From: Leucobacter chromiireducens
Lineage (GTDB): Bacteria > Actinomycetota > Actinomycetes > Actinomycetales > Microbacteriaceae
Assembly: GCF_003917135.1 (NCBI RefSeq)
Contig: NZ_RPDI01000010.1
Location: 35,305 to 99,304, forward strand
Reading direction: 5' to 3'
Length of the DNA stretch: 64,000 nucleotides
Shown: positions 25,225-34,566 of the stretch, one piece after another
How positions within the stretch are numbered: position 1 is the stretch's first letter
Layout: each line of letters opens with the position of its first letter
Made by a program: the position numbers and the translations under genes
The notes under the pieces: model-generated
What the model saw: only the letters and a program-made list of their open reading frames with translations
Told to the model about the DNA's origin: nothing
Databases searched by the model: none

Positions 25225-26763
25225 GTGAATTCAATGAAGAGATCACCCAGCCCCGAGCCACTGCTTGAGCTCGCCGGCGTGACCAAGGCATTCGGCGCCG
25301 TGGTCGCACTGCGTGACGGGACCATCGCCCTCCACCCCGGCTCGATCCACGCGCTCGTCGGCGAGAACGGCGCGGGCAAGTCGACGATCGTGAAGATCAT
25401 CGCCGGCCTCTACCGCCGCGACGCTGGCGACATCCGGCTCGCCGGCGCGTCCGTCGACTTCACGAGCACCGCCGAGGCCAAGGCCGCCGGCATCGCGGTC
25501 ATCTACCAGGAGCCGACGCTCTTCCCCGACCTCTCGGTCACGGAGAACATCTTCATGGGCCGCCAGCCACGCGGCCGCTTCGGCCGCATCGACCGGACGC
25601 GCATGCGCACCGAGACCGAGGCGCTCTTCGCACGGCTCGGCCTGCGCATGGATCCCGATCGCACGGCCGACGGCCTCTCGATCGCCGACCAGCAGATGAT
25701 CGAGATCGCCAAGGCCATCTCGCTCGACGCGCAGATCCTGATCATGGACGAGCCGACCGCCGCGCTCTCCGGCGTCGAGGTCGACCGCCTCTTCGACGTC
25801 GCCCGCGCGCTGCGCGACGAGGGCCGCGCCCTCGTGTTCATCTCGCACCGCTTCGACGAGGTGTTCGCGCTGTGCGACACGATCACGGTGATGCGCGACG
25901 GCAGCTACATCTCCACGCGTGCGATCGCGGAGACCGATCCCGACAGCGTCGTCGCCGAGATGGTGGGCCGCGAGATCACCGAGCTCTTCCCCAAGCTCGA
26001 GACCACGATCGGTGAGCCGCTGCTCGAGGTGACCGGCCTCACGAGCCCCGGCGTCTTCAGCGACATCAGCTTCACCGTACGCGCGGGCGAGATCGTCGGC
26101 CTCGCCGGGCTCGTCGGCGCCGGCCGCAGCGAGGTCGCACGCGCCATCTTCGGCGTCGACGACTACCAGAGCGGCGAGGTCCGCCTCGGCGGCACGCGCA
26201 TCCGCAAGGGCGTCCCCACCGCGGCGATGCGCGCAGGCCTCGCGCTCGTGCCGGAGGATCGCCGCAAGCAGGGCCTCGTGCTCGAGGAGAGCGTCGCGCG
26301 CAACACCTCGGCCGTGATCCTCGACTCGATCGCGAAGCTGGGGCTCGTCACCGCGCGGGCCGAGCAGCGCGCCGCGCGCCCCTGGTCCGAGCAGCTGGAG
26401 GTGAAAACCACGGCGCTCAGCACCCTTGCCGGCACGCTCTCGGGCGGCAACCAACAGAAGGTGGTGCTCGGCAAGTGGCTCGCCACGAACCCGCGCGTGC
26501 TGATCATCGACGAGCCCACCCGCGGCATCGACGTCGGCACGAAGTCTGAGGTGCACCGGCTCCTCTCGACGCTGGCGAGCCAGGGCATGGCCGTGCTGAT
26601 GATCTCGAGCGAGCTGCCCGAGGTGCTCGGCATGGCCGACCGCGTTGTCGTGATGCGCGAGGGCCGGATCACCGCAACGATCGACCGCGCCGACGCGACG
26701 CAGGAGAACGTGATGCGCGCCGCAACCCAGAACCCGACCACGCAGACGGAGCAGGCCGCATGA
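25225..26763 (+). CDS. Rhamnose ABC importer ATPase (RhaT/RbsA type)
   Basis: 512 residues with two ATPase domains as in RbsA. The first has Walker A GENGAGKST (46-54); the second has the degenerate GLVGAGRSE form usual for this family, plus LSGGNQQK. The GTG at 25225 is chosen because AGGAAG lies at the right distance; an ATG three codons later is the alternative. First gene of the importer-catabolic operon and overlapped by the first permease (ATGA). Confidence 0.9.
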   Translation: MNSMKRSPSPEPLLELAGVTKAFGAVVALRDGTIALHPGSIHALVGENGAGKSTIVKIIAGLYRRDAGDIRLAGASVDFTSTAEAKAAGIAVIYQEPTLFPDLSVTENIFMGRQPRGRFGRIDRTRMRTETEALFARLGLRMDPDRTADGLSIADQQMIEIAKAISLDAQILIMDEPTAALSGVEVDRLFDVARALRDEGRALVFISHRFDEVFALCDTITVMRDGSYISTRAIAETDPDSVVAEMVGREITELFPKLETTIGEPLLEVTGLTSPGVFSDISFTVRAGEIVGLAGLVGAGRSEVARAIFGVDDYQSGEVRLGGTRIRKGVPTAAMRAGLALVPEDRRKQGLVLEESVARNTSAVILDSIAKLGLVTARAEQRAARPWSEQLEVKTTALSTLAGTLSGGNQQKVVLGKWLATNPRVLIIDEPTRGIDVGTKSEVHRLLSTLASQGMAVLMISSELPEVLGMADRVVVMREGRITATIDRADATQENVMRAATQNPTTQTEQAA

Positions 26764-27806
26764 CCGCCACGACCACGGCCTCGGCCGCACCATCGACCGC
26801 TCGCGGCGCGTTCAGCACCGCGCTCGGCCGGCTGACCCGCGCACGCGAGGCGAGCATCCTGCTCGCCGTGATCCTCGTGATCGCCGCGGCGACCCTGAAG
26901 AACCCGAACTTCCTGTTCTCCGTCGACGGCTACCGCGATCTCTGGCTCACGCCGTCGCTGCTGATGCTCGTCGCGGTGGGCCAGGCGGTCGTGCTGATCA
27001 CCCGCAACGTCGACCTGTCGGTCGGCTCGGTGCTCGGCCTCAGCGCCTACCTCACCGGCCGCCTGTTCATCGACGTGCCGGGGATCCCGGTGCTCGCGGT
27101 CGTGCTGATCGCGGTCGTGTTCGGCGGCCTGCTCGGTCTCATCAACGGCGCGCTCGTCGCGTTCGCACGCGTCCCGGCGCTCGTGATCACCCTCGGCACG
27201 ATGTACGCGTTCCGCGGCATCAACGTGTGGTGGACCGGCTCGGACCGGATCAACGCGTCCGACATGCCCAAGGAGTTCCTTGGCCTCGGCACCGCGCAGG
27301 TGTTCTCGATCCCCGTGCTGACCATCATCGCGGTGATCGTGCTCATCGCCGTCGCCTGGTGGATGCGCAACACGCGCGCCGGCCGTGAGAACTACGCGAT
27401 CGGCTCCGACCCCGACGCCGCGCAGCTGTACGGCCTCCCGGTGACGCGCCGCATCATCACCGCGTTCGTGCTCTCGGGTGCGCTCTCGGGCTTCGCCGGC
27501 GTGCTGTACGCCGCGCGCTACGGCACGATCAACTCGCAGGCGGGATCCGGGTGGGAGCTCGACGCGATCGGCGCGGCAGTGATCGGCGGCGTCGCGATCT
27601 TCGGCGGCGTCGGATCGGTGTGGGGCGCCGCGATCGGCGCGCTCCTGCTGCTCACCATCAACCGGGCCCTGCCGGTGCTCGGGGTGCCCGACTTCTGGCA
27701 GCGCGCCGTCGTCGGTGTCCTCATCATCGGCGCGATCGTCCTCGACCGGGTGATCGCCGTCAGACAACATCGAAAGCTGATCGAAGCACGGGAGACGACG
27801 CGATGA
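26760..27806 (+). CDS. Rhamnose ABC importer permease 1
   Basis: 348 residues, RbsC/RhaP type, about 9-10 helices, with the family loop AVGQAVVLITRNVDLSVGS and the C-terminal GGVAIFGGVGSVWGA. Coupled by ATGA overlaps on both sides, which implies a heterodimer with permease 2. Confidence 0.9.
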   Translation: MTATTTASAAPSTARGAFSTALGRLTRAREASILLAVILVIAAATLKNPNFLFSVDGYRDLWLTPSLLMLVAVGQAVVLITRNVDLSVGSVLGLSAYLTGRLFIDVPGIPVLAVVLIAVVFGGLLGLINGALVAFARVPALVITLGTMYAFRGINVWWTGSDRINASDMPKEFLGLGTAQVFSIPVLTIIAVIVLIAVAWWMRNTRAGRENYAIGSDPDAAQLYGLPVTRRIITAFVLSGALSGFAGVLYAARYGTINSQAGSGWELDAIGAAVIGGVAIFGGVGSVWGAAIGALLLLTINRALPVLGVPDFWQRAVVGVLIIGAIVLDRVIAVRQHRKLIEARETTR

Positions 27807-28873
27807 GCGCACCGGTAACCGCCCCAGCCCCCACCACCGCTGGGCTCCGCCCCATCGCCGACTACGATCGGCCGCTCTGGCAGCGCCTCCTCCTCACCCG
27901 CGAGACCGCGATCATCGCGCTGTTCATCGTGGTCGTGATCGCCGCATCGGCGATCGTGCCGAACTTCGGCAGCCAGATCACGATGACCTACCTGCTGCTC
28001 GACATGTTCCCGATCCTGATCATCGCGCTGCCGATGACCGCGATCATCGTCACGGGCGAGATCGACCTCTCGGTGGCGAGCGTCGTCGGCTTCTCGAGCG
28101 TGCTCACCGGTGTGCTCACGCAGGCCGGCGTACCGTTCGGGATCACGATCGTGATCGCGCTCGGTGCCGGGCTGCTCTGCGGCCTGTTCAACGGCTTCCT
28201 GATCACCACGGTCGGCCTGCCATCGCTCGCGGTCACGATCGGCACGCTCGCCCTGTACCGCGGGCTCGCGGTCGGCCTGCTCGGCACCACCGCGGTGACC
28301 GACTTCCCCGAGTTCTGGACCGGCCTCGCGAAGGCGAAGATCGGGTCGACCGGCATCCCTGTCGTGATCATCCTGTTCGTGCTGCTCGCCGCGGTGTTCG
28401 CGATCATGCTGCACTTCACCCGCTTCGGTCGCGGCATCTTCGCGATCGGCCTGTCCCCCGAGGCGGCGCGGTTCTCCGGCGTGAACGTCGCGCGGACGAA
28501 GCTGCTCCTCTTCGCGCTGAGCGGGGCGGTCGCCGCGCTCGCCGGCATCTACTACACGCTCCGCTACGGCAGCGCGCGCGGCGACAATGCGACCGGCATG
28601 GAGATGCAGGTGATCGCCGCGGTGCTCCTCGGCGGCGTCTCGATCTTCGGCGGCCGCGGCGCGCTGCACGGCGTCATCGCCGGCGTGCTCCTGATCGGCG
28701 TGCTCGCCAGCGCGCTGCGACTCGCGAACGTCACCTCCGACGTGATCAACATCATCACCGGCGTGCTGCTCATCGCCGCGGTCGTGTCGTCGAGCGTGTT
28801 CGCCGCGGTCAAGAACCGGCGTCGCGCCGGCCCGAAACTCACGCTCGCCGGCACCCCTGGCGCAGCCTCCTAG
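27803..28873 (+). CDS. Rhamnose ABC importer permease 2
   Basis: 356 residues from the ATG at 27803 (overlapping the previous stop). RbsC-type with MTAIIVTGEIDLSVASVVG and GGVSIFGGRGALHG. Pair of related but distinct permeases plus a two-domain ATPase is the arrangement of the RhaSTPQ importer of rhizobia. Confidence 0.9.
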   Translation: MSAPVTAPAPTTAGLRPIADYDRPLWQRLLLTRETAIIALFIVVVIAASAIVPNFGSQITMTYLLLDMFPILIIALPMTAIIVTGEIDLSVASVVGFSSVLTGVLTQAGVPFGITIVIALGAGLLCGLFNGFLITTVGLPSLAVTIGTLALYRGLAVGLLGTTAVTDFPEFWTGLAKAKIGSTGIPVVIILFVLLAAVFAIMLHFTRFGRGIFAIGLSPEAARFSGVNVARTKLLLFALSGAVAALAGIYYTLRYGSARGDNATGMEMQVIAAVLLGGVSIFGGRGALHGVIAGVLLIGVLASALRLANVTSDVINIITGVLLIAAVVSSSVFAAVKNRRRAGPKLTLAGTPGAAS

Positions 28874-28933
28874 CTCTCCTCTCTCACCCACCTCACCACG
28901 GCCCCGCTCCGCGGGCACTGAAAGGAACGAACA

Positions 28934-29983
28934 ATGTGGTTCACGAAGAATAAGAAGGCCGGCGCCATCGTCGCGCTCGCGGCGAGCGCCGCGCTCCTCC
29001 TCTCCGGCTGCTCGGGCGGCACAGGCGCTGCGAGCGGATCCGGATCCGATTCGGGCTCCGGTGACGCCGCGGGGGCGAGCGTCACGTTCATCCCCAAGAA
29101 CCTCGGCAACCCGTACTTCGACACATCGAGCAAGGGCGGCACGGCCGCAGTCGAGGCGTTCGGCGGCACCTTCAACGAGGTCGGCCCGGCCGAGGCAACG
29201 CCGGACGGCCAGGTCAGCTTCATCAACACCGCGACGCAGCAGGGCGTCGACGCGCTCGCCGTCTCGGCGAACGATCCGAAGGCGATCTGTGACGCGCTGA
29301 CCGAGGCGCGCGACGCCGGACTCAAGGTCGTCACCTTCGACTCGGACACGAACACCGACTGCCGCGACATCTTCGTGAACCAGGCTGACGCCGCCGGCAT
29401 CGCCAAGGTGCAGGTCGACATGATCGCCGAGCAGATCGGCGACGCCGGCGAGATCGCCGTGCTGTCCGCCGCCGCGAACGCGACGAACCAGAACGCCTGG
29501 ATCGACATGATGAAGGAAGAGCTCGCCGCGAGCCACCCGGACATCGAGCTCGTCGAGGTCGTGTACGGCGACGACGACGACCAGACCTCCTTCGACAAGA
29601 CTGCCGCGCTGCTGCAGACCTACCCGGAGCTCAAGGGCATCGTGTCGCCGACCACCGTCGGCATCGCGGCCGCAGCGCGCTACCTCTCCACCTCGGACGC
29701 GAAGGGGAAGGTCGCGCTGACCGGCCTCGGCACGCCGAACCAGATGCGTGAGTACGTCGAGGACGGCACCGTCACCGAGTTCGCGCTCTGGAACCCGGAG
29801 GAGCTCGGCTACCTCACCGCGTACGCGGCGAACGCGCTCGTTGCCGGCGACATCACCGGCGCCGAGGGCGACACCTTCGAGGCGGGCGACCTCGGCGAGT
29901 ACACCGTCGGCGCGGACGGCGTCGTGCTGCTCGGCGATCCCTACCGCTTCAACAAGGAAAACATCGGCGACTTCGACTTCTAG
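28934..29983 (+). CDS. rhaS: Rhamnose-binding lipoprotein (RhaS type)
   Basis: 349 residues. Lipobox LLSGC with Cys26, Ser/Gly-rich linker, then a type I periplasmic-binding fold (VTFIPKNLGNPYFDT at the start of the mature domain is typical of RhaS). A ribosome site GAAAGGA precedes the ATG. Followed by mutarotase, isomerase and kinase genes, which fixes rhamnose as the likely ligand. Confidence 0.9.
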   Translation: MWFTKNKKAGAIVALAASAALLLSGCSGGTGAASGSGSDSGSGDAAGASVTFIPKNLGNPYFDTSSKGGTAAVEAFGGTFNEVGPAEATPDGQVSFINTATQQGVDALAVSANDPKAICDALTEARDAGLKVVTFDSDTNTDCRDIFVNQADAAGIAKVQVDMIAEQIGDAGEIAVLSAAANATNQNAWIDMMKEELAASHPDIELVEVVYGDDDDQTSFDKTAALLQTYPELKGIVSPTTVGIAAAARYLSTSDAKGKVALTGLGTPNQMREYVEDGTVTEFALWNPEELGYLTAYAANALVAGDITGAEGDTFEAGDLGEYTVGADGVVLLGDPYRFNKENIGDFDF

Positions 29984-29990
29984 TCGCCAC

Positions 29991-30021
29991 GGTGGTGCCC
30001 CGGCGCGGCCGGGGCACCACC
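29991..30021 (+). terminator. Strong intra-operon hairpin after rhaS
   Basis: Perfect 13-bp stem GGTGGTGCCCCGG / CCGGGGCACCACC with a 5-base loop, 7 bases after the stop. Inside the operon, so partial termination or 3'-end protection is inferred. Confidence 0.75.
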
Positions 30022-30047
30022 ACCGCACCACTCACACAGGAGAACCG

Positions 30048-30401
30048 ATGCGCGTCTGCTTCGAAATGCGGGTCAAGCCCGAACGGATCGCCGAGTACAC
30101 GCGGCGCCACGCAGCGGTGTGGCCCGACATGCTCGCCGCGATCACCGACGCCGGGCGCCGCAACTACTCGCTGTTCCTCCGCCCGGACGGCCTCCTCATC
30201 GGCTACTACGAGACCGATGACGACGACGCAGCGCAGCGCGCACTCGCCGCCGACCCGCGCACCACCGAGTGGGAGGCAGACATGGCGGAGTTCTTCATCG
30301 CCTCGACCGGCCGCCCTGACCAGGAGGCCCCCCGACTGACCGAGGTGTTCAACCTCGAGGACCAACTCGCCCGCACCCCATCGGGCTCGGATCGCGCGTA
30401 G
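30048..30401 (+). CDS. rhaM: L-rhamnose mutarotase
   Basis: 117 residues, family size about 104-115. RHAAVWPDM near residue 20 supplies the catalytic His, and NYSLFL and GYYE strands match the dimeric ferredoxin-like RhaM fold. Interconverts alpha and beta rhamnopyranose. ATG at 30048 follows ACAGGAGAA. Tail is about ten residues longer than usual. Confidence 0.93.
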   Translation: MRVCFEMRVKPERIAEYTRRHAAVWPDMLAAITDAGRRNYSLFLRPDGLLIGYYETDDDDAAQRALAADPRTTEWEADMAEFFIASTGRPDQEAPRLTEVFNLEDQLARTPSGSDRA

Positions 30402-30429
30402 GCGCGAGACACGAAAGAAAGCGCAGATC

Positions 30430-31599
30430 ATGAGCACGCAGCTGACTCCCGAACACTTCGCCACCCTCGCACAGCAGGCGATCGAGGTCCCCTCGTGGGC
30501 GTACGGCAACTCGGGCACGCGGTTCAAGGTGTTCTCGACCCCCGGCACCCCGCGCGACCCGTTCGAGAAGATCGCCGACGCCGCTGAGGTGCACCGCCTC
30601 ACCGGCCTCGCGCCCGCCGTTGCGCTCCACATCCCCTGGGATCTCGTCGACGACTACGCGGCGCTGCGCACCCACGCGGAGAACCTCGGGGTCAGCCTCG
30701 GCACGGTCAACTCGAACACGTTCCAGGACGAGGACTACAAGTTCGGCGCCCTCACGCACGTGGATCCCGCGATCCGCCGCAAGGCGATCGATCACCACCT
30801 GCGCTGCATCGACGTCATGGACGCCACGGGCTCGCGCGACCTGAAGATCTGGCTCGCCGACGGCTCCAACTACCCCGGTCAGGTCGACATGCGCGGCCGC
30901 CAGGACCGGCTGCAGGAGTCGCTGCAGGAGGTCTACGCACGGCTCTCGGGCGAGCAGCGCCTCGTGCTCGAGTACAAGTTCTTCGAGCCGGCGTTCTACC
31001 ACACCGACGTTCCCGACTGGGGCACCTCGTACGCGCAGGTCACCGCCCTCGGCGAGCGCGCGATGGTCTGCCTCGACACCGGCCACCACGCGCCGGGCAC
31101 GAACATCGAGTTCATCGTGATGCAGCTGCTCCGCCTCGGCAAGCTCGGCGCGTTCGACTTCAACAGCCGCTTCTACGCCGACGACGACCTGATCGTTGGC
31201 GCCGCCGACCCGTTCCAGCTGTTCCGGATCATCGCCGAGGTGGTCCGCGGCGGCGGCCTGAATAACCCCGACGTCGCGTTCATGCTCGACCAGTGCCACA
31301 ACATCGAGGAGAAGATCCCCGGTCAGATCCGCTCCGTGCTCAACGTGCAGGAGATGACGGCGCGTGCACTGCTCCTCGACCGCGACGCGCTCGCTGCCGC
31401 GGAGGCCGCGGGCGACGTGCTCGGCGCGAACGCCGTGTACATGGACGCGTTCTACACGGACGTGCGCCCGGCGCTCGCGGAGTGGCGCGAGTCGCGCGGC
31501 CTGCCAGCCGACCCGATGGCCGCGTACGCCTCATCCGGCTACCAGCAGCGCATCGCCGCCGAGCGCGTCGGCGGCGCGCAGGCGAGCTGGGGCGCGTAG
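30430..31599 (+). CDS. rhaI: L-rhamnose isomerase (RhaI type)
   Basis: 389 residues, of the Pseudomonas-type L-rhamnose isomerase family, not the E. coli RhaA. Metal-site segments VLEYKFFEPAFYHTD, CLDTGHHAPGTN and DFNSRFYADDDL are present. Converts L-rhamnose to L-rhamnulose. The kinase gene follows after 4 bases. Confidence 0.93.
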   Translation: MSTQLTPEHFATLAQQAIEVPSWAYGNSGTRFKVFSTPGTPRDPFEKIADAAEVHRLTGLAPAVALHIPWDLVDDYAALRTHAENLGVSLGTVNSNTFQDEDYKFGALTHVDPAIRRKAIDHHLRCIDVMDATGSRDLKIWLADGSNYPGQVDMRGRQDRLQESLQEVYARLSGEQRLVLEYKFFEPAFYHTDVPDWGTSYAQVTALGERAMVCLDTGHHAPGTNIEFIVMQLLRLGKLGAFDFNSRFYADDDLIVGAADPFQLFRIIAEVVRGGGLNNPDVAFMLDQCHNIEEKIPGQIRSVLNVQEMTARALLLDRDALAAAEAAGDVLGANAVYMDAFYTDVRPALAEWRESRGLPADPMAAYASSGYQQRIAAERVGGAQASWGA

Positions 31600-31603
31600 C
31601 GCG

Positions 31604-33067
31604 GTGGGACGCACGGTGCCTGGCCGGGTCGCCGCGGTCGATCTCGGGGCGACGAGCGGCCGAGTGATCGTCGGCCGCATCGAGCCAGGCGAGGCGGGGC
31701 CCGAACTCCGCACGCAGCACATCGCCCGCTTCGCGAACGACCCGGTGCGCACACGGGACGGCCTGCACTGGAACCTGCTCGAGCTGTACCGCCAGACCCT
31801 CGCCGGCCTCGCGCTCGCGGAGCGCGGCGCACCCGGCGAGATCGCATCGGTGGGCATCGACTCGTGGGCGGTGGACTACGGCCTCCTCCGAGACGGTCGA
31901 CCGCTCGGTGTCCCCTACCACTATCGTGACGCGCGCTGCGAGGCCGGCGTCTCCGCGGTGCACGGGCGCGTCTCGGCTGCGGAACTCTACGCTCGCAATG
32001 GCTTGCAGCACCTCCCGTTCAACACGATCTTCCAGCTTGCGGCCGAGGGCGATGTGCTGGCGAGCGCCGACCGACTCCTCCTCATCCCCGACCTGCTCGC
32101 GCACTGGCTGACCGGTGCCGAGGTCGCCGAGCGGACGAACGCCTCGACCACCGGGCTTCTCGATGCGCGCACACAGGACTGGGATCTCGCGCTCGCGGAT
32201 TCGCTGGGGATCCCCGGCCGGATCCTCCCGCCCCTCGTTGACCCTGGTGCCCGTCTCGGCACGTTCTCCCCCGAGGTCGCCGCGGTCGTCGGGCGTCCGC
32301 TTGAGCTGGTCGCGGTGGCATCGCACGACACGGCATCGGCCGTCGCTGCGATCCCGAGCACGGGAACCGACTTCGCCTACGTGTCGTGCGGCACCTGGGG
32401 TCTCGTCGGCCTCGAACTTGACGCCCCCGTGCTCAGCGCGGCGGCACGCGAGGCGAACTTCACGAACGAGGGCGGCGTCGCCGGAACGACCCGGTTCTTG
32501 CACAACGTCATGGGGTTGTGGCTGCTCTCCGAATCGCTCCGGCACTGGGAACGGGGCACCGACGCGCAGCGTTCAAGCCGGCTTGCTGAGCTCCTCGACG
32601 CTGCGGCGCGGGTCCCTGGCCCGATTCCCATCTTTGACGTCAACGACCCCATCTTCATGCCGCCTGGGGATATCCCCGGCCGCATCGACACCTGGTTCAG
32701 TGAGCGCGGAGAGCGCGGGCCGGACGGCAAGGCAGCGGTGGTGCGCTCGATCGTGGAGAGCCTCGCGACCGCGTTCGCCGCCGCCGTCGCGACAGGGGCC
32801 CGGCTCGCTGACCGAGAGGTTCGCGTCATTCACGTGGTGGGAGGCGGCTCGCAGAACCAGCTCCTGTGCCAGGCGATCGCGGATCGCGCGGGTCTTCCGG
32901 TGGTCGCCGGGCCCGTCGAGGCAACCGCCATGGGCAACATGCTGGTGCAGGCGCAGGCACTCGGACAGATCGGTCAGGGGCTCGCTGAGCTGCGCGCGGT
33001 CGTCGCTCGGTCAGCGCCGGTCACCACGTACACCCCCGGCGCCGGGCGCATGAGCGCCCGGCGCTAA
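31604..33067 (+). CDS. rhaB: Rhamnulokinase
   Basis: 487 residues of the FGGY kinase family: phosphate-1 motif VDLGATSGRV near the N-terminus, GIDSWAVDYG, VASHDTASAV with the catalytic Asp and HVVGGGSQNQLLCQ adenosine loop. Phosphorylates L-rhamnulose at C1. I chose the GTG at 31604; a second GTG at 31616 is equally possible and the ribosome site is weak, so translation is probably coupled to rhaI. A paralogue is at 43329-44798. Confidence 0.9.
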   Translation: MGRTVPGRVAAVDLGATSGRVIVGRIEPGEAGPELRTQHIARFANDPVRTRDGLHWNLLELYRQTLAGLALAERGAPGEIASVGIDSWAVDYGLLRDGRPLGVPYHYRDARCEAGVSAVHGRVSAAELYARNGLQHLPFNTIFQLAAEGDVLASADRLLLIPDLLAHWLTGAEVAERTNASTTGLLDARTQDWDLALADSLGIPGRILPPLVDPGARLGTFSPEVAAVVGRPLELVAVASHDTASAVAAIPSTGTDFAYVSCGTWGLVGLELDAPVLSAAAREANFTNEGGVAGTTRFLHNVMGLWLLSESLRHWERGTDAQRSSRLAELLDAAARVPGPIPIFDVNDPIFMPPGDIPGRIDTWFSERGERGPDGKAAVVRSIVESLATAFAAAVATGARLADREVRVIHVVGGGSQNQLLCQAIADRAGLPVVAGPVEATAMGNMLVQAQALGQIGQGLAELRAVVARSAPVTTYTPGAGRMSARR

Positions 33068-33071
33068 ACGC

Positions 33072-33095
33072 GACCGGGTGCCGCTGCGCCCGGTC
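33072..33095. terminator. Terminator between convergent rhaB and xylulokinase genes
   Basis: GACCGGGTGC and GCGCCCGGTC form a 10-bp stem (one G-U pair on RNA of the plus strand) with a 4-base loop in a 39-base gap. Confidence 0.7.
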
Positions 33096-33106
33096 ACGGC
33101 GCTCGG

Positions 33107-34564
33107 CTAGGTGTCGAGCGCCGTGACCGCTGCGGCCTCGCGGTAACGCACGTACCGTTCGGCGGTGAACCCCGCGCCGCGAGGTGCAACGGCGCGCAGC
33201 TCCACCGGCCGCCACGCTTCGCCCAGCTCACCGACCGGCACACCGTGCTGCACGGCCGCGGCCTGCACCGCCGCCCCGCGCGCCACCGGCTCAGCCGCGT
33301 CGACGAGCCGCACCTCGCGATCAAGGGCGTCCGCGAGCAGCTGCGTCGTTGCTTCGGAGCGCGCGCCACCACCGATGGCGAACACGTCGCCCCCGGTGTC
33401 GATCCCCAATCGATCGATGCCTTCCACACCGACACGGAGCCCGAACACCACGCCCTCAACTGCTGCGCGCGCGATCTCCTCGCGCGTGACTTCCGTCGTG
33501 ATGTCCGCGAGGAGCCCCGCCGCGCCTGGCCGGTTCGGAGTGCGCTCTCCGTCGAGATATGCAGCGAGGACCGGACCATCAGCACCCGCCGTCAGCGCGA
33601 GTCGCGAAAGCTCGGCATGATCGACGCCAAGGATCCGCGCAAAGGCGTCGGTCACCTTCGCACCGTTGAGCGTGCACACGAGGGGCAGGAATCCTCCGGT
33701 GAGGTTTGCCGTACCGCTCACGATGCCGGTCTCGTCCGCGAGTGGCTCGGGGGTCGTCGTCACCACCACCCCCGAGGTCCCGAACGAGCACGCGAGGTCG
33801 CCGTCGCGGATCCCAAGCCCGAGCGCCGAGGCGTGCTGGTCCCCGGCGCCGGCGCTGACGCGAGCGCCGACTCGGATCCCCAGCTCTGCAGCGATCCCCG
33901 GGAGCACCGTTCCCGCACTGCCTTCGGGGCCAAGCACCTCAGGCAGCATCGGGGCCCAGTCAACCTCGGCATCGATGCGCTGCAGGTGCTCGATTCGGTA
34001 GCGGTTCGTTGCTGGATCGAAGTAGCCAGTACCTGAGGCATCCGAGCGATCGGTCGCGAACCGCCCAGTGAGCCGGTACGCGAGGTAGTCGTGCGGCAGC
34101 AGGATCGTACGCAGGCGCGCGAAGTGGTGCGGCTCGTTGGCTCGGAGCCAGGCGATCTTCGCGATGGTGAACGCCGCCGTCGGCACCGAGCCAACCGAGC
34201 GAGCAAAGGAAGCGGCCCCCACCTCTGCGACGAGCGCCGCGAGCTCGGGGGCAGCGGTCGTATCGTTCCAGAGCTTCGCGGGCCGGATCACGCGCCCAGC
34301 CGCATCAAGCGGCACGAATCCGTGGCACTGCCCCGCGATCCCGAGACTCACGATATCGACGTCGCCTGCCGCACGACGCGCGTTCCCGAGCGCGGCCACG
34401 AACGCATCCCACCACGCCTCGGGATCTTGCTCGCTGATCGGCGGCACGGTGTGCGGGTGCGGCGCAGCGCCGAAGCCGAGCAGTTCGCCGCTCTCGATCG
34501 CGCGCAGCTCAACCTTGCACGACTGGGTCGATGAGTCGACGCCGACCGCGACTGCGCGTGCCAT
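33107..34564 (-). CDS. FGGY kinase, xylulokinase-like
   Basis: 485 residues: VGVDSSTQSCKV (7-18), GQCHGFVPLD, DASGTGYFD, GAGDQHASALG with catalytic Asp, and AIGGGARSEATTQLLAD. Closest in pattern to xylulokinases. It follows the class II aldolase gene by 2 bases and probably shares its promoter. With the bisphosphate aldolase and divergent PfkB kinase it may form a ketose two-kinase route; D-xylulose phosphorylation is the default alternative. No xylose isomerase is in the window. Confidence 0.82.
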   Translation of the reverse strand: MARAVAVGVDSSTQSCKVELRAIESGELLGFGAAPHPHTVPPISEQDPEAWWDAFVAALGNARRAAGDVDIVSLGIAGQCHGFVPLDAAGRVIRPAKLWNDTTAAPELAALVAEVGAASFARSVGSVPTAAFTIAKIAWLRANEPHHFARLRTILLPHDYLAYRLTGRFATDRSDASGTGYFDPATNRYRIEHLQRIDAEVDWAPMLPEVLGPEGSAGTVLPGIAAELGIRVGARVSAGAGDQHASALGLGIRDGDLACSFGTSGVVVTTTPEPLADETGIVSGTANLTGGFLPLVCTLNGAKVTDAFARILGVDHAELSRLALTAGADGPVLAAYLDGERTPNRPGAAGLLADITTEVTREEIARAAVEGVVFGLRVGVEGIDRLGIDTGGDVFAIGGGARSEATTQLLADALDREVRLVDAAEPVARGAAVQAAAVQHGVPVGELGEAWRPVELRAVAPRGAGFTAERYVRYREAAAVTALDT

Positions 34565-34566
34565 AG

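Noticed and set aside
27518..30031. An 837-codon open frame antisense to the rhamnose permease and binding-protein genes
   Set aside because: Composition is Arg/Asp/Glu/His-rich low-complexity typical of GC-rich shadow frames, with no domain, while the opposite strand encodes clear transporters.
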